A DNA stretch of 64,000 nucleotides from Stratiolaelaps scimitus. Its lineage: Eukaryota; Arthropoda; Arachnida; Mesostigmata; Laelapidae. Below are positions 27,001-38,988 of the stretch, in pieces. Position numbers and translations under genes: made by a program. The notes beneath the pieces are model-generated. The model was not told the origin of the DNA. It saw only the letters and a list, made by a program, of their open reading frames with translations, and made no database searches. Where the stretch lies: the NCBI GenBank assembly GCA_019614645.1, contig JABWDB010000005.1, forward strand, positions 17,845,001 to 17,909,000, read 5' to 3'. Positions within the stretch are counted from its first letter, which is position 1. Every line of letters begins with the position of its first letter.

Positions 27001-28663
27001 TTGTCCTGTCGATAAGTAGGACACTAAAATTAGGACGCAGTCGACAACAAGTCTGACTGCTTGCTCTAGCTCGCCAACGACTCCTAGAGACGTTTATCCA
27101 TGTACGTGTATTGTCGCCTCATGACTGTAAAGAAATAACGTCGATATTGATGGAGAACACTATATACAGAATAGCAATTTCTCAGCGTTTCTGGGACACC
27201 AACCGAATCTCGGTCAATCGAAGCAGCATCGTGGTCATAGACTAGCCATAATTGCATTGGCCTTGATAATAATGCTGATGATGGTTATGTATATACACAA
27301 CGGGGCTCTCACTGACCTGCTGAGTGGACAAACAACTCGCACCATTTTAGAGGCTAAATTTGCAGTGATATTGAAAGACCTCGACAGACCTTAGATATAG
27401 TAGGAAGTTCATGGCCATCACAGCTCTGCCATTAGATGGATGATTTACAAGTAGTGCAGATCCGTCATCCCTCTGACCGAGGGTTTCTTCGCGGCCTGAA
27501 ACTTTTACCAGGCTGACGCTGAAATTGTTATAAAATCGCTTCTCAAAATATGCTGGTTTGAGTGAAATATTATAATTGGGGAATGACGCGCTAATAACCC
27601 TAGAACCGGTCTGACACTATCCATGTTCTGTTTCATCTGACAGTAATACGCAGTTTTGAACCTAATCCACGAGAGTGCGAAGCAGTGGGGTTACCGCTGT
27701 ACCGTTACACGTGTGCAGCATTTTATTACGTCGAGGGGCAGATTTGTTAATGCACAGATCCGGAACAATCCAAAATGTTCTGTTCGGAGTTAAGTTTTCT
27801 ATCCTTCGAGAATATATTATACGGTGACACATTTTTGAACGCCCTTGTCACGGTCCGCGCGCGTGACCTAGTCACCGCAAGACTTGACCAATTGTAATTT
27901 TACTGGTACGTCTAAATAATGTACATACACACATATAGATATATATCGTTTGATTCAAGCATAGCAGTTTGTTAGAGAAACCACGTTGGAAAGGAACTCT
28001 GTGTCTCCGTGTACAATCTAATAACGGCGGCTCGAGAACCCTCCCCTCTGTCTGGGAAACTTGAGTATGAATCGACTCGATCACAATTCGCCTGCTAGAT
28101 TTTGTTACTGACAAAATAAATGGGGTCAAGACTATCCAGTGTATCAGCTATTATAGAGTGTCACTCGCATCTTAGCGACATTGAGACATTCAGTCAAATA
28201 GTCAATACTGTCATAAACACATGCTTAGTCATTTACCCCATATACGATGATTATCATTATATTACGTTATGATGATCAGGAAACAACTCCGCGGTTCATA
28301 ATTGTCTGTGTGCCTATACAATATGGGACGCCATAATCTACTGTTCGCCCGTTGAGAATAAAATTTTTTCGCTGTTCTAGTTCTCATTGTTTGTGTTCGT
28401 ATATAAGCTAAGTAGTTTCACAGAGTGGATGTGAAGTCCCGTTCCGGGTCGGCGTCGATCTGTTCTATCCGATGTGTATTTCTCTAAGCTCCGTCGCTGC
28501 GTTTTTACGATCCGGCACGTTTTACGATAACGAATACATAACTGTGGCTGACTTCCTGCCTGGCATTCTTCAGTAGACGTTTTTTTTCTCGACTCACGAC
28601 AGTATCCTATACATGTACATAGAATAGAATAAACATTTGCTAAACGAACCTGACTTCTTCCAG

Positions 28664-28783
28664 TCTGTCTTCATCTGGTGCATTGCAACGCTATACACAC
28701 TCGATGTGCTGAACGCAATGAATTATATATACTTGGGATATGACCATGTTCCACCGTTGCTGTACCCGCTGATGCCTGGCTTT
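28664..28783 (+). CDS. Candidate isolated exon, hydrophobic 40 residues
   Basis: This 120-bp segment has a strong acceptor (GACTTCTTCCAG) and a GTGAGC donor and is open in phase 0 throughout. It encodes SVFIWCIATLYTLDVLNAMN and then a tyrosine/proline-rich stretch ending LMPGF. The first half looks like a membrane segment. I do not recognise the family, and no neighbouring exon was found to join it. Confidence 0.22.
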
Positions 28784-29061
28784 GTGAGCCATGTGTGTAC
28801 CTCTAGGGAGGCACGTTCGCTTGTGTTTGTTTGATGTTTCGGCGTACGGCGAGGTTTGAGCCGCGACTAGATAATAATCCTATCACACTCACTACTACAA
28901 GTATCACTATGATGTGCAACTATTAGCAGTAACATCAGCGGCGGAACAAGAAGCTGCGGCGGTGGCTGCTGCAGGCTGCCTTGCTTGCGCTGAATGGTTC
29001 TTTTTCCGGCTGAGGGACAAGCAGTGCTCTTGCCGCCTACCTCGTACTTCTTTTTGGCCAG

Positions 29062-29563
29062 ATGCTGCAGCCTCGTCGACGTACGATCTGCCAGCGATAT
29101 CCGCTGTTGCTGGTCATGATGAGATCAGAGATCTCACGGCCGATCAGTCTTGGACCTGTTCTTGCTGCTGCTGCGGCGACAATGGGAGCAGCCGCTGTTG
29201 CAGCCGCCGGCGGTAATAGCAATAGTCATAGCGGTATTGGCGACAGAATCAGCATCAACCGAGGTAGCGATCTTCTCGCAGAAATCGCTTCAACAACAGC
29301 TTTGTCGAAGCGCTTTCGAAAGTACCTCGGCCAAAGAAACCAGCTGACGCAGCCGGCTGGTCACATATCTGGCAGTGCAAATGATCTGGAGTGGACTGCT
29401 GAAGCGGCAATGGTCCGTCGTTCGAACGAAACCTTAGCCATAGTTCAGGGTGGTCATTTTCTCTCGGAAGATGCCGTGTCTGCGTTAAACCACCGGAAGA
29501 TTCAAAGAAGCAGGAGCACCAGCCTCCCGGGGACCAAAATCGAAACAAACAACAAATGCAAGG
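29062..29563 (+). CDS. Candidate exon with PDZ-like motif, possibly myosin XVIII N-terminal region
   Basis: This frame is open across this interval and reaches a possible donor (G followed by GTACTC at 29564). After an alanine-rich start it reads GIGDRISINRGSDLLAEI, which resembles the GDR-L-x-x-ING core of PDZ domains, then RKYLGQRNQLTQPAGHISG and a Ser/Arg-rich end (HRKIQRSRSTSLPG). Long myosin XVIII isoforms carry a PDZ domain ahead of an SH3-like and motor region (known), and the position here fits that order (inferred). The rest of a PDZ fold was not found, so this is tentative. Confidence 0.25.
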
Positions 29564-32500
29564 GTACTCACCCTCACCGATTCGACACTGTGTGCAACAC
29601 AGTGGCCAATACGTGTGTTGTTCACTTGCTAATCCGCGACGGAATGACTGGGTCACGAGCCACTCGGTCGACCCCGGCGTTTCTAACTGCTGTTAATTGC
29701 AGTGCTACAATGAGCGTATGACGATGACATCGCCTTCACCACCTCGCTGTTGGTCACGCCTGGTTACAGTTCGAGAGAGGAACTCAGGAGAAGATAGAAG
29801 GCCACCCCAGCTGAGCTCAGTCTACGTCCGGCAGATGGTGGAAGTCACAGCCAAGCCATTACTGCCGTGACAACTGGGTTGATTATCTAAGTAAAATAGA
29901 CAATAAATGCCAACTTCGGAAACAAACACAAAAAAGCAGTGCGGAACTCTTTCCTGTTGTTTATTTTTGTCGAGCAAAATGCGACGCAACCCTTTGAATC
30001 TGGGTGGTGAACTATAGAGAGTTTTGTTGCTTGGAAAGGGGTCGGCCACGACTAGGCATAGCAGGACCTGTTTCTCCTATTTACTGGGATTTGCTAGAGC
30101 TGAAATCTCTCAGTATACGTATCTCCGCCTAAGATAAGGGTGGCTAGCCCAATGTGTGGCATACAGCCATTGTATGAAGTATCGTAAGGTATACATTATT
30201 ATTGTATCGCAGTATATGCATGTGTGTGTGTGTGCGTGTGTCGTCTATGCATCGAAGTTACGTTTTCGGCCTGTGGCGGATCAGACAGATAGTGTTGCGC
30301 CTTGTCGAATTTATAATAAGGAAAATAACTTGAAATAAGGGGTTTCTGTGATTTATGTGAGGGTAGCAGAGGGATTCAGAACCCCGCATATAACATATCT
30401 CTCAATAATATTATATATATATATATATATTAAGCTGCTTGCACGAATTTGAGTGTTAGAGTGAATCAACAATGACGCGAAGCTCCTTAAGCTATACATC
30501 TAAATCAAAGGAAATACACAAAGATTGCGTGTGGGTCGACTGGTTGCTGCCGTTAGATTCACATATGTATACATATATATATATATAATTAGGCAGACTG
30601 CATGTGTGGTGTTGATAAAAAGATGTTATTCAGCAGAGCCAAACGGACAGAAAGCAGATGACATGTCCAGACATTGTACACGGAAGTCTATCCTGTGCAT
30701 TTTGTTTAACTAAAGGACCCGGACCTTCATCGAAAGTGATAAACACTTTCGCCATCGTCGTGTGACAGGCCAGTAGCCGAAGACGTTGTCTGTGGCGTCG
30801 TTTAAGTCTGGTGGCTACTACCACCGCTGTCGCTTGTATAACAGATTGCACTCCCACGCGAGATCTGTCCGGCGTCGCCGGGAACAGAACTTCCGTTTGC
30901 CAAATCTGCATCCACCCATGTACATATATATCTAATATCTAGCTATCTATTTATTATATCTACTCATTTTAATGCGGTAGTCGATCCGGTGCCAAGACGC
31001 ACACAACGCTGCAAACTTCCTGCTATCAACTGCCTTCGCATTCGACTCGACGGAGTTAATGTTCCGTAATAGACATGGACGCATACACAATCAGTTATGA
31101 TATCGTTGTAGAATCTGTACCCCGGTTGAAGGTAGTTTGTGTGATGAGTTTTTCGGCAAGCGGTGGGAACTGCTGTATTCAGATCCGAATTACTGAGTAT
31201 TTCGGTATCTGCTGATACTGACTGAGGCAGGATAGAAATTAGCAATTTTGACATAAAGATTTTCTCTGACATCAGCCCATGTGTATGTCATATATTATCA
31301 TATAAGAGAAAAATAAACGTCCACTGACCGGCAAGATATCGTTGAGTAAACACTCACCTCGATAAAAGTGTCCACGTGTGTATGTGTATTCCGATTGGTT
31401 ACAAAATAGTGTATCATCATCGTACAGAAATACAGCATTATGCAATAGAATTCGATCGCAAAAGAGCGCGAGCAGAACGTCAATTTTTGCTATTTGGCTC
31501 GATAAAGGATTTTGGATTCTCTTCGTGATCCTTACAATCTGTGAAAACAGGAGTCTCGGCAAAATTCGCACCCCTTCACATTCGAATCTCAAATTTAGTT
31601 TAAATATGTGCTTCCTATATAATAAGGACGTTTCTATTGCGATGTATTGTACGTAAAGTCGAGAGTTGACAATACCTATCACGGAAAGTTTCATACTGTT
31701 GTACGATCTGTTATCTATAGTAACAACAGTGGAAAACAATATGGCTTTCGAAATCCACAGTTAGAAAAATGAAACAATTCCAACACTATTCCTAATGAAA
31801 TGCGTATTATTGAATTGAATTGAAAGACTCCTTAATGTGTACAAAGGGGGTGACGATATAACGGAAACACACATATATATATATATACAAATCAATACAC
31901 TATTGCAGAAGTTGGAAGAAATACCATGTTCATGCACCAACCTACCCTATCAATTTGTCAAGTTAACTTAGTGTGAACTCAAGTGTACACGATGGCGTTC
32001 GGTTTGGTAGAGCATCTGCGCCTCAGATTATTTCGATCGGATATCGAAGAAAGTGTCGGATAACGCTCTGGCGAGTCTTTCCGACGAGCTTAAATATTCT
32101 GACGATCTGGTAACGAAGAGATGAACCGAAAAGACACAGTGTCCTTTTGTTTCTAGAGAACATCGCCAGCAGAGTATGTGCGGGAATATATATTTTGTAA
32201 TTTTTTTAAAAATTATATTTTGATCTTTGTTCTGCTGAGGCCCCCCACATCCATATATATATATATATATATATATATACATGTGTTTTTTACGATAAAA
32301 CATCTAAAAAATACGCTTCCTCAGTGAGACTGTGAATTACACTAAACACAACACATGCTGCCAACATTGTAAACAGAGCTGCATTGTAATCAAGCATTTC
32401 TTATAACGTTGTTCCGACCTAATCATTTATTGGCAAACTTAGTGAATAATAATTATCATTATCATCGCAATCATCATCATCACCCACCACCGTCATCCGT

Positions 32501-33192
32501 AATCAAAGGGAAACACCTTTTCCTCTCTTGTATGAAGAAGCGCGTGTATTCCAATGTGTTTTCTGTCAGGTCGCTGCCGTTCGCCATCAACCATCTCTTT
32601 GGCGCTTGCAAACGCTTGCCTAGCAAACGTTCTGTTGTTCACTGAGTGTCTTTGCTGCGCTGGACGCTCAGCAGCTTGACGGTCCGGAATTCTTCTACCG
32701 AATTCTTCGTCCAATATATTCGGCCGCCTACGGTGTCCGTAGCACCAGCCCTCGTGTTCGTCGCGCGGCAGTCGTGTCGCAGAAGGGCTAGCAGAGCCAG
32801 ACGGCAGCGGTGGGAATGCTCACAGGCAACCCCCGTTGCCGTTGCGCGGATCACTTCGATCTCGGATGTTCGTGTCAAGCATGAAGATCCGACGCGAAGA
32901 GCATAGCATGTGTTGTACACATGCATATATCTTCTTCAGCAGCGACACGAGAGGGGAGGGGGGCGCTCTCGATTTGGCCCGCTCGTTGGCTGCGATTTGA
33001 TTTTGCGGCGAAGTTGTCTTCTTGCGCTGTGCATTGTCCCCCTCGGCGTTGTCGTCATCGTCAGTATTCTGCGGGTCCTTCATTACGAAGACTCATTGTG
33101 AGATGCGATGGACAGGAACGGATGATGATGATGATTGGATCAGCTGAGCGTAGGATAGGCCGACGCCCAGAAAATTCGATATTACTACCATC
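29564..33192. other. No supported gene; presumed myosin XVIII intron
   Basis: There are no convincing exons. A TA run is at 32252-32279. Around 32.4-33.1 kb GC rises and frames are open on both strands, none with a recognisable product. Confidence 0.35.
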
Positions 33193-33451
33193 ATGATGAC
33201 TACGATTGCTACCGGTACCGCTGGTGCTGCGATTTGTTTAGCGATTTTAAGCGAATCAGTCGAATTGAAAAGAATGAGGTCTAAGGGGCTGGCCGGCGGT
33301 TACACCGAAGAGTTAACGCCCGTGCTGCCAAGCAAGGCTTGGTACATTGATGCCCCACGACACGTCCTTGTTCTAGGGGGCCAGTGGGAACGGAGCCCGG
33401 TGCCCTCTCGTGGGATCGTGAATATCAGGGCTGAGCTAGATACTGCTTTGA
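33193..33451 (+). CDS. Myo18: Candidate myosin XVIII exon: SH3-like subdomain before the motor
   Basis: The frame reads LPSKAWYIDAPRHVLVLGGQ and continues to a GIVNIRAELD stretch. In remembered vertebrate MYO18A the pre-motor SH3-like segment has the same layout: a KxW start, a Val/Leu-rich strand, then P-x-G-x-V-x-[IV]-[RK] about 25-30 residues on. Spacing and several key residues agree without large gaps. Exon limits are uncertain: the 5' acceptor is not obvious, and the possible donor at 33452 (GTGCAT) gives phase 1, which does not join neatly to the next exons. Treat the identity as a hypothesis supported by gene order. Confidence 0.3.
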
Positions 33452-33689
33452 GTGCATTGAATAGAATAGAATTGTATTTTCTGATTCCGAAGCATTCTGT
33501 CCATCCTAGTCCTCTGGTGTATTCAATTGCTTGGCGCAAATTGCATACATGATATAATATCAAAAACGAACATTGAGCATCAGTCAATTCGAAATATAAG
33601 AGATATGAGAAATAATATTTTCATCGAAACAATGAATGAAATAGAATAGCTGAAGTTTGATGATGATGATCACGTACTAATAGGATACT

Positions 33690-33747
33690 ATACAAAGCAG
33701 TACCGTAAACGTTAAATGTTGCCTGTGGGTCAGCCTGGAAAATTTAT
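33690..33747 (+). repeat. SINE-like repeat copy 2 (3' fragment)
   Basis: GTACCGTAAACGTTAAATGT followed by a TGTGGGTCAGC motif and AATTTA closely matches the segment at 57930-57976. Only the 3' part of the element is present. Confidence 0.5.
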
Positions 33748-34056
33748 AGGATACTAAACATACGATAAGTATGACTGAATCGCTCCATGGAACTGATTCG
33801 TTTTTGGTGCTCCTGAACAATGTGTTCTTTTCGGCGATGCCTTGTGTGCGTACCTGGGCTCGGGCTGTCGGGGAAGGGTAGCGATAAGGTACGATATGGG
33901 CCAAACCAATAGATCTATACGATAATACGAACGGAGGAAGAGAGAGCCAAATGAAAGCATTGGAGAACGAATACAATGGTAATAATGGGAACCACTACGG
34001 ATACGCCTGTGGGAGAATCAACTGATTCTTTCGCATATATGTTTATGAATTTCCAG

Positions 34057-34149
34057 CCACGCCAGCCCGAGTGCTCCGGTAACCATCCCATAACCGAGTA
34101 CTCCGATGACCATCCCGTTTTGTTGTCAGTCAACAGATCACAATCAGTG
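34057..34149 (+). CDS. Candidate small exon ahead of the Ser/Thr-rich exon
   Basis: A good acceptor (GTTTATGAATTTCCAG) precedes a 31-codon open stretch reading PRQPECSGNHPITEYSDDHP. The YSDDHPVLLSV part could be a diverged form of the YLNESSVLHTL helix at the start of myosin XVIII motors. The donor (GTTATG at 34150) leaves phase 0, whereas the next exon needs phase 2, so the pair cannot be joined directly. Confidence 0.22.
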
Positions 34150-34251
34150 GTTATGGATGTGCAGAATATATGGATGATTATTGTTAATATTATTTCTCTG
34201 GCGTATTATGCTCCGACATTAATGTCTGATTGTCTTCTTCTGTGATTCTAG

Positions 34252-36091
34252 GTCGCCGAGTACGGCCGTCAAGCTGAAGCTAACAAAAGCCAATGGCCAG
34301 ACGGCTGCTTCGGCTCGTGCGCAAACGCCACCTGCGCCGGCACCTGCAGTGCCTACACCAACGGCGGAACGCAGGTCACCCCCGAAGAATGACACAGGTG
34401 TTACAGCGAAACTTGTGCGAAAACCATCCCTTACATCGTCATCGCAATCGGCCACTACGAAGGATCGAGATGAAGCGGTCGTTCCACCGCCGAGAGCTAA
34501 AGTTCTGTCCCGTTTCCCCTTAAAGCGAAACAGCTTCGACAGGGCTGCTTTTGGTGTCGAACTCAAGAGTACGAGAGATCGATTGACGTCGTCGTCGTCG
34601 TCGAAAGACGTCAAAAAGGAAGAAGCTAAAACCAATGGCGAGGCGTCGGCGGTGGCGAACACACAATCAGAACAACAATCGCCCGTTTCAGCTGACACTG
34701 CACGACCACCAACGAAAGCTGAAACTGATCCGACGCCATCAGTGGCTATGACGAACGGCACAGCGAGCGAAGGATGCTCGCCGGCAGCGGGTGAACTCCA
34801 GACAAACGGAGGTAGCTCGGCTGCTGTCAACAATGAAGAAAAAGATGACGGCGTCACCGAGAACGGCCGATCGGAACTAATGAGTGAAACTGATAGGGGG
34901 AAGATTGTTGCAAAGGTTGCCAACACGGCACAGATCGATGAATCGAAGAAGACAACGATGACGAGGAAGACCCTTCTCCGGAAGTCGGTGAAGAAAAAGA
35001 GCTCTCCCACATCAGCCGACCGATTAGCCGCATCCGACGTGAGCTCGAGCGTCGCCAGCGTCGCGCCGCAGCCGGCGCAGACTATGGCAAATGGCAGCCA
35101 AGAGGAGCGAGCGCCTGTGCCCGTTGGAACCGGTGATTCTGAACGAAGTTCATCGCTAGCGAATCGCGAGGAAGTGGTCACGCTTTCTGCGATCAGTAGC
35201 GATGGCACTAAGGTGATGAAGAATTCCAACAGCGAGGCGGTGGTTGCGGCAGGAGAGATCGATCGGGAAGTGGGAGACGATCTGGCGAAATCCAGCTTGG
35301 GCGCGACGGAGATCGGATCTTCGTCGATTTCCATTGCGTCCGAAGAGCGTGTTCCGGATGACTTCGAGGAGGTGTCGTCCAGCTCGACTCTGACCCCGGC
35401 ACCATCCGAGGAGCGCGAACTCGTCCTCAGCAACAGCACGATAACAACTACGACCGCTTCGATCAGTATAGCCACCACCTCAATTGTCTCCACGTCAGCA
35501 TCGATAGCAACAAACGAATCAATATTGACGCCGTCGTCGTCTGTTTCGGGTCGTCCATCACAGGCCTGTTCTAATGTACATAATAATATGAATAGAGTGA
35601 GTAATTCTAGCGATTTTGATAAAACAGGTAGCACTAGCAAGCATTGTAGTAGAAACAGTATCCCCGCTGTGGGCAGTGACTCCGTGCCCATTGTCGACGT
35701 AGCACGAGCAGCTGACCGAGGAAGTACAACCAGCTCAGCTCCGATTGAACCCGCGACGTCGCGACCCGAATCCCTTGTACAAACACCTCGCTTAGCCAGC
35801 AACCCAATCAATGCTAATAAAATCCCGTCGCCAAAGATCGTAGCGGCAGCGGAACAAGGCGCAGCTGCAGCAGCGGCGGGAAGGCCCACGGCCGTAGAGA
35901 CCGGCGCAGTCCCAAAGGATGTTGCATCAACGAAACCGCCAAAACCGGAAGGTTCTCCGGGTGTCTCCAGCTGTGCAACGGAGAAAGAGAGCGTTGTGAA
36001 AACTGCGAAGAGCAGCACCACCTCGGTAATCGGCAAAACGCTACAGAAGCCTCTTAATCTGGCACAGAAGATCCTCGAAGCCGCTCTACAG
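34252..36091 (+). CDS. Myo18: 1.84-kb Ser/Thr-rich low-complexity exon of the myosin XVIII gene
   Basis: A strong acceptor (TTGTCTTCTTCTGTGATTCTAG) opens a 613-codon uninterrupted frame that ends at CAG before GTAAAT, in phase 0. The protein is rich in Ser, Thr, Ala, Glu and Lys, with basic phospho-site-like spots (LVRKPSL, PLKRNSF, LRKSVKKKSSP). It shows no folded domain and is probably intrinsically disordered. It lies upstream of the motor-like exons. If the SH3-like exon at 33.3 kb belongs to the same transcript, this segment sits inside the motor region as a large insertion; otherwise it is an N-terminal extension or an alternative first part. The antisense strand is also open for 605 codons, a side effect of codon composition. 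Phase 0 agrees with the exon at 36253. Confidence 0.65.
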
Positions 36092-36252
36092 GTAAATATT
36101 TACATAACGCATATGGTTGAATATCCAACTTTTTCGTCTTGTGATCGTTGTTCCTTTTCTTCTAGAAACAATACAATACATATTCGCCCGATCACTCCAA
36201 TGGAAAAATAAAATAGAATAGAATTGAAAATAGAACGCTCTTTTATTTTCAG

Positions 36253-36488
36253 AAAAGTAGGGGAAATGATGTTAGCAGACCAAGTCTTCGAGAACGCCCA
36301 AGTGCTCGGGGGAGACATGATACCCTTGGTGTGGAACAGTTTAGAGATACGTACGCCAGGAGTGACATTAGAGTTATTAATGCTCTCAGTTCGAGCTGTA
36401 GCTTTAGGACCGATAGTGCAGCTGCTACGCAAATGGTTGTGCGTTATATTAACGCACAAACGCGGGAAAAAAGTGATCAACCCTGCAA
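36253..36488 (+). CDS. Myo18: Myosin XVIII motor exon with degenerate P-loop
   Basis: The acceptor CTCTTTTATTTTCAG joins in phase 0 to the preceding exon. The frame reads VEQFRDTYARSDIRVINAL, then SSSCSFRTDS, then TQMVVRYINA. By eye it aligns without gaps to AYR-helix, strand and P-loop of MYO18A (GSSGSGKTTS) and then, after three extra Ala, to the following CQHLVQYLA helix. The Walker A glycines and lysine are replaced (Lys by Arg), so ATP binding is not expected. The end is uncertain: GTGATC occurs twice (36473 and 36489). The second gives phase 2, which suits an acceptor at 37487. A competing frame of the same exon is also open (GEMMLADQVFENAQVLG), but it does not match the incoming phase. 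Confidence 0.5.
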
Positions 36489-37475
36489 GTGATCAACCCT
36501 TATATATATATATATATATATATATACATAAGCGTGATTGCACCGCAACCAACGCTTGTTGTTACCAACAAAGAATATATCAGTCCATTTCTCAAAATAG
36601 TGCCATTTACACGTTTCTTTCTACCTGCTTCAACTGGCTCGCTCTACTTATCATATATTACGATGATCATCTATCGATTTCGTTCTCATTTTCGATCGCC
36701 TCCCCGCCGACCCGGAACCAATCGGGCGACTTCGTGTTGCCATATCGCAATAATGACCAACCCGACAGTGCAGCCGCTTCGCTGCTGAATCACCAAGTAT
36801 TTCGTCTATTTCGCTACTTGCCATAGATATCTATAGCACCTAAACATGGCTTCTCTCGTCGTATTCTCGACTACTTGACAACTACGCCTCATGACTGTGG
36901 ACTTTGTGCGGCCGGAAAGACAAACTTATCGGTGCTGGGGAAAACATTTATTTTAGACGCTACTACCACACTACTACTACTAATGCTATGACCATCACTA
37001 CGGACAGATACATTACTTGAGTCACTATTTGACGTTTAGTCTTTTCAGAGAGTTTAAAAAATATCGCCATCCCACATGTGGGTGGCCAGGAGGACCAGAC
37101 GTCCTCGTTCGTCTATCCGAGTCGAACTCGCGTGGCAAAGCAACACTCACATAAAATAGAATTATGACTTTTTGAAAACCGAAACACACACACAGAGACA
37201 CACACAAATAGCTTGGCCTATTTGGCTACAGTTGCTGCGGCTGCTGTTGCTGTTGCTGCTCGGGCGGAATCGCATCGATATAGCGGTTGTTACAAGAATA
37301 CTGCCTGACGAGGTTCTCTCTTTGTTCTGAGGACCGACTGTGGCACACCGATAATAGTTTGCGACGACGTGAACGCCGGGGATGACTGACATGATACACC
37401 CAATCAAATACTGTGTGGCTTGGACCGTTGCAATACTAACCACGTCATTGTTGTTATTGTTGTTGATTTTTGCAG

Positions 37476-37719
37476 AAATCCCCCAGCAGCAGCAGCAGCG
37501 GGTCATCGCAGACAACGTCATCGGGCCGTAACGCGCAGCCGATGCCGGGCACCAGCTCTGCCATTCCGCAGGCGGCAGCAGTAGGAGTTGCACCGGTCTT
37601 CTGTACGGGATCCCTGCTCGAACGGGCCCAGCCTTTTGTTCCGGGCAACCTATCACAGCCTACTTCAAGGCCGTCATCCGTAATGGCGAACATTCAGACA
37701 GTCGACATCAGGAATCTAG
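37476..37719 (+). CDS. Myo18: Ser-rich exon at the position of myosin loop 1
   Basis: The acceptor TTGATTTTTGCAG is followed by a frame reading KSPSSSSSGSSQTTSSG, then PMPGTSSAIPQAAAVGVAP, and ending VMANIQTVDIRNL. It leaves in phase 1 at GTGAGC. Only this frame is open. It sits between the P-loop-like exon and the EAFG-like exon, where myosins carry variable surface loop 1. An alternative acceptor within the CAG run (start 37487) would drop 11 bases. Confidence 0.6.
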
Positions 37720-38085
37720 GTGAGCGAAGGACCATTCCAAAGCTAACGTCTATAACGGCGTGCACAGTCGCTAACAAATTCAGGTCATTCCTCTCCCTGA
37801 TTGTCATAGACATCGTCAAACGCTCAGTATCAATTTCAAAATCAAGTTCATTTTCCCGAATCCTGCCTGTAACTAACGCAGAGGACATTTTGCACCTACC
37901 TATTACAAGTAGATCTGTTACAATGTCCAGGTGCTAATCGAGCTGTCGATAATGACAGATACAGCCAGTAGATGACAATACAAGCTAAGCACCAAGCACT
38001 AATTAGTTCTTTACGGTGTACCATCAATAGAGCAAATCCGATCTCTTCCTTTCTCGTATTCCCTCTTATAAAATCCCTGCGGCAG

Positions 38086-38415
38086 AGAGATTTCGCGCAA
38101 TGTTTGATCTGTTCGAGTTTTTTGGCTATAAACGTTCGATATCTCCTGATGGCACATCCCACGAAATTGCATTCAGCTTAATTCCAGCACACATCTCCAA
38201 GATGTATGTACCTCTATTAGGCAAGCTCTTGTCAGCAAAACCTCGTCCGAAGGCGACCGACTTACTGATTCATATGATGGTGCAACATCGCATGCACTAC
38301 ATAGATCAGTTCAGGCCGGTGGCCCATCTCGATCTCTTGACGCACATCAACGAAGGCCCGGGCGCGACAACCACAATCAGCAATTGTGAATATCAAGCGG
38401 CTGTATCCCCGGCCA
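38086..38415 (+). CDS. Myo18: Myosin XVIII motor exon (EAFG / switch I region, diverged)
   Basis: The acceptor lies after a CTCTTCCTTTCTCG tract and enters in phase 1, giving ERFRAMFDLFEFFGYKRSIS. This matches EKWQALYTLLEAFG and the following switch I segment of MYO18A in order and spacing; the canonical N-x-N-S-S-R-F is replaced by PDGTSHEIAF. Further on, LLGKLLSAKPRPKATDLLI matches [20 protein letters not shown], and FRPVAHLDLLTHINEG matches the ELHLNHLAENN region. The exon leaves in phase 1 at GTAAGA. This is the best single piece of evidence that a motor domain is encoded here and that its nucleotide site has decayed. Confidence 0.6.
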
Positions 38416-38948
38416 GTAAGACACCACCGCTGCTTGACCAAATAATAACCCTTTATCTCGTGTGACGAATCGGCAAACGCTGGCGAAATGTTACCGTCAG
38501 GACACAGTGTCGCTGACCCTGGTGGCCCTATTGGTGGTCGTACTGCTTCGATGGCGAATTTCCCTATTGTTGCTGCTGCTGCTGGAGGCTATGCGTTTTG
38601 CGTTCATTCGTCTACGAGTTCTTCCGCCTCTCTGGCTCTCTATCTCTCTCTAGAACAAAGGGCCTCGTTCGCGTCGGCTGAAGAGGGCTCTTGGCACTAG
38701 AGCGGAAATCACGAACATACTAACTGGAAATAGCCAAATGACGATACTGGGTCGAGTTAGTTCAGCTCAAATGATATTCGATTCCTAATATTTCCGAGGC
38801 ATCTCTAATCGAAATGAGACAATCATCGATAATTGTGCTCTCCCGAAGATTATATAGACGACGATATATAATCTGCACAGATGTCACTGGTTTGTCGCCA
38901 AGAGTCTGTGACTTCCTCTATCCATATACATGTGCCCACTATATATAT

Positions 38949-38988
<40 letters not shown>

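Larger units (their letters stand above)
9592..28663. other. Long region without a recognised gene; several GC-rich islands
   Basis: Nothing here matches a protein family I can name. TA runs (10138-10166, 13184-13224, 22376-22392, 24962-24988, 25783-25802) and a 16-base C run (26581-26596) are present. GC-rich, triplet-repeat-rich islands lie around 12.0-13.1, 14.9-16.0, 17.4-18.1, 18.5-18.9, 20.0-21.5 and 22.4-22.8 kb. Such islands could be untranslated first exons or enhancers, for example of the large myosin gene that follows, but I see no proof. Confidence 0.4.

Noticed and set aside
34219..36036. A 605-codon open frame on the minus strand
   Set aside because: It lies exactly antisense to the Ser/Thr-rich myosin exon, has no splice or start support, and its Ser/Val/Phe-rich translation is what antisense reading of that composition gives. 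The + strand frame joins in phase with its neighbour.
38462..38700. Leucine- or alanine-rich frames just after a myosin motor exon
   Set aside because: They come from GCT/TGC repeats; neither frame fits the motor alignment or the required phase.
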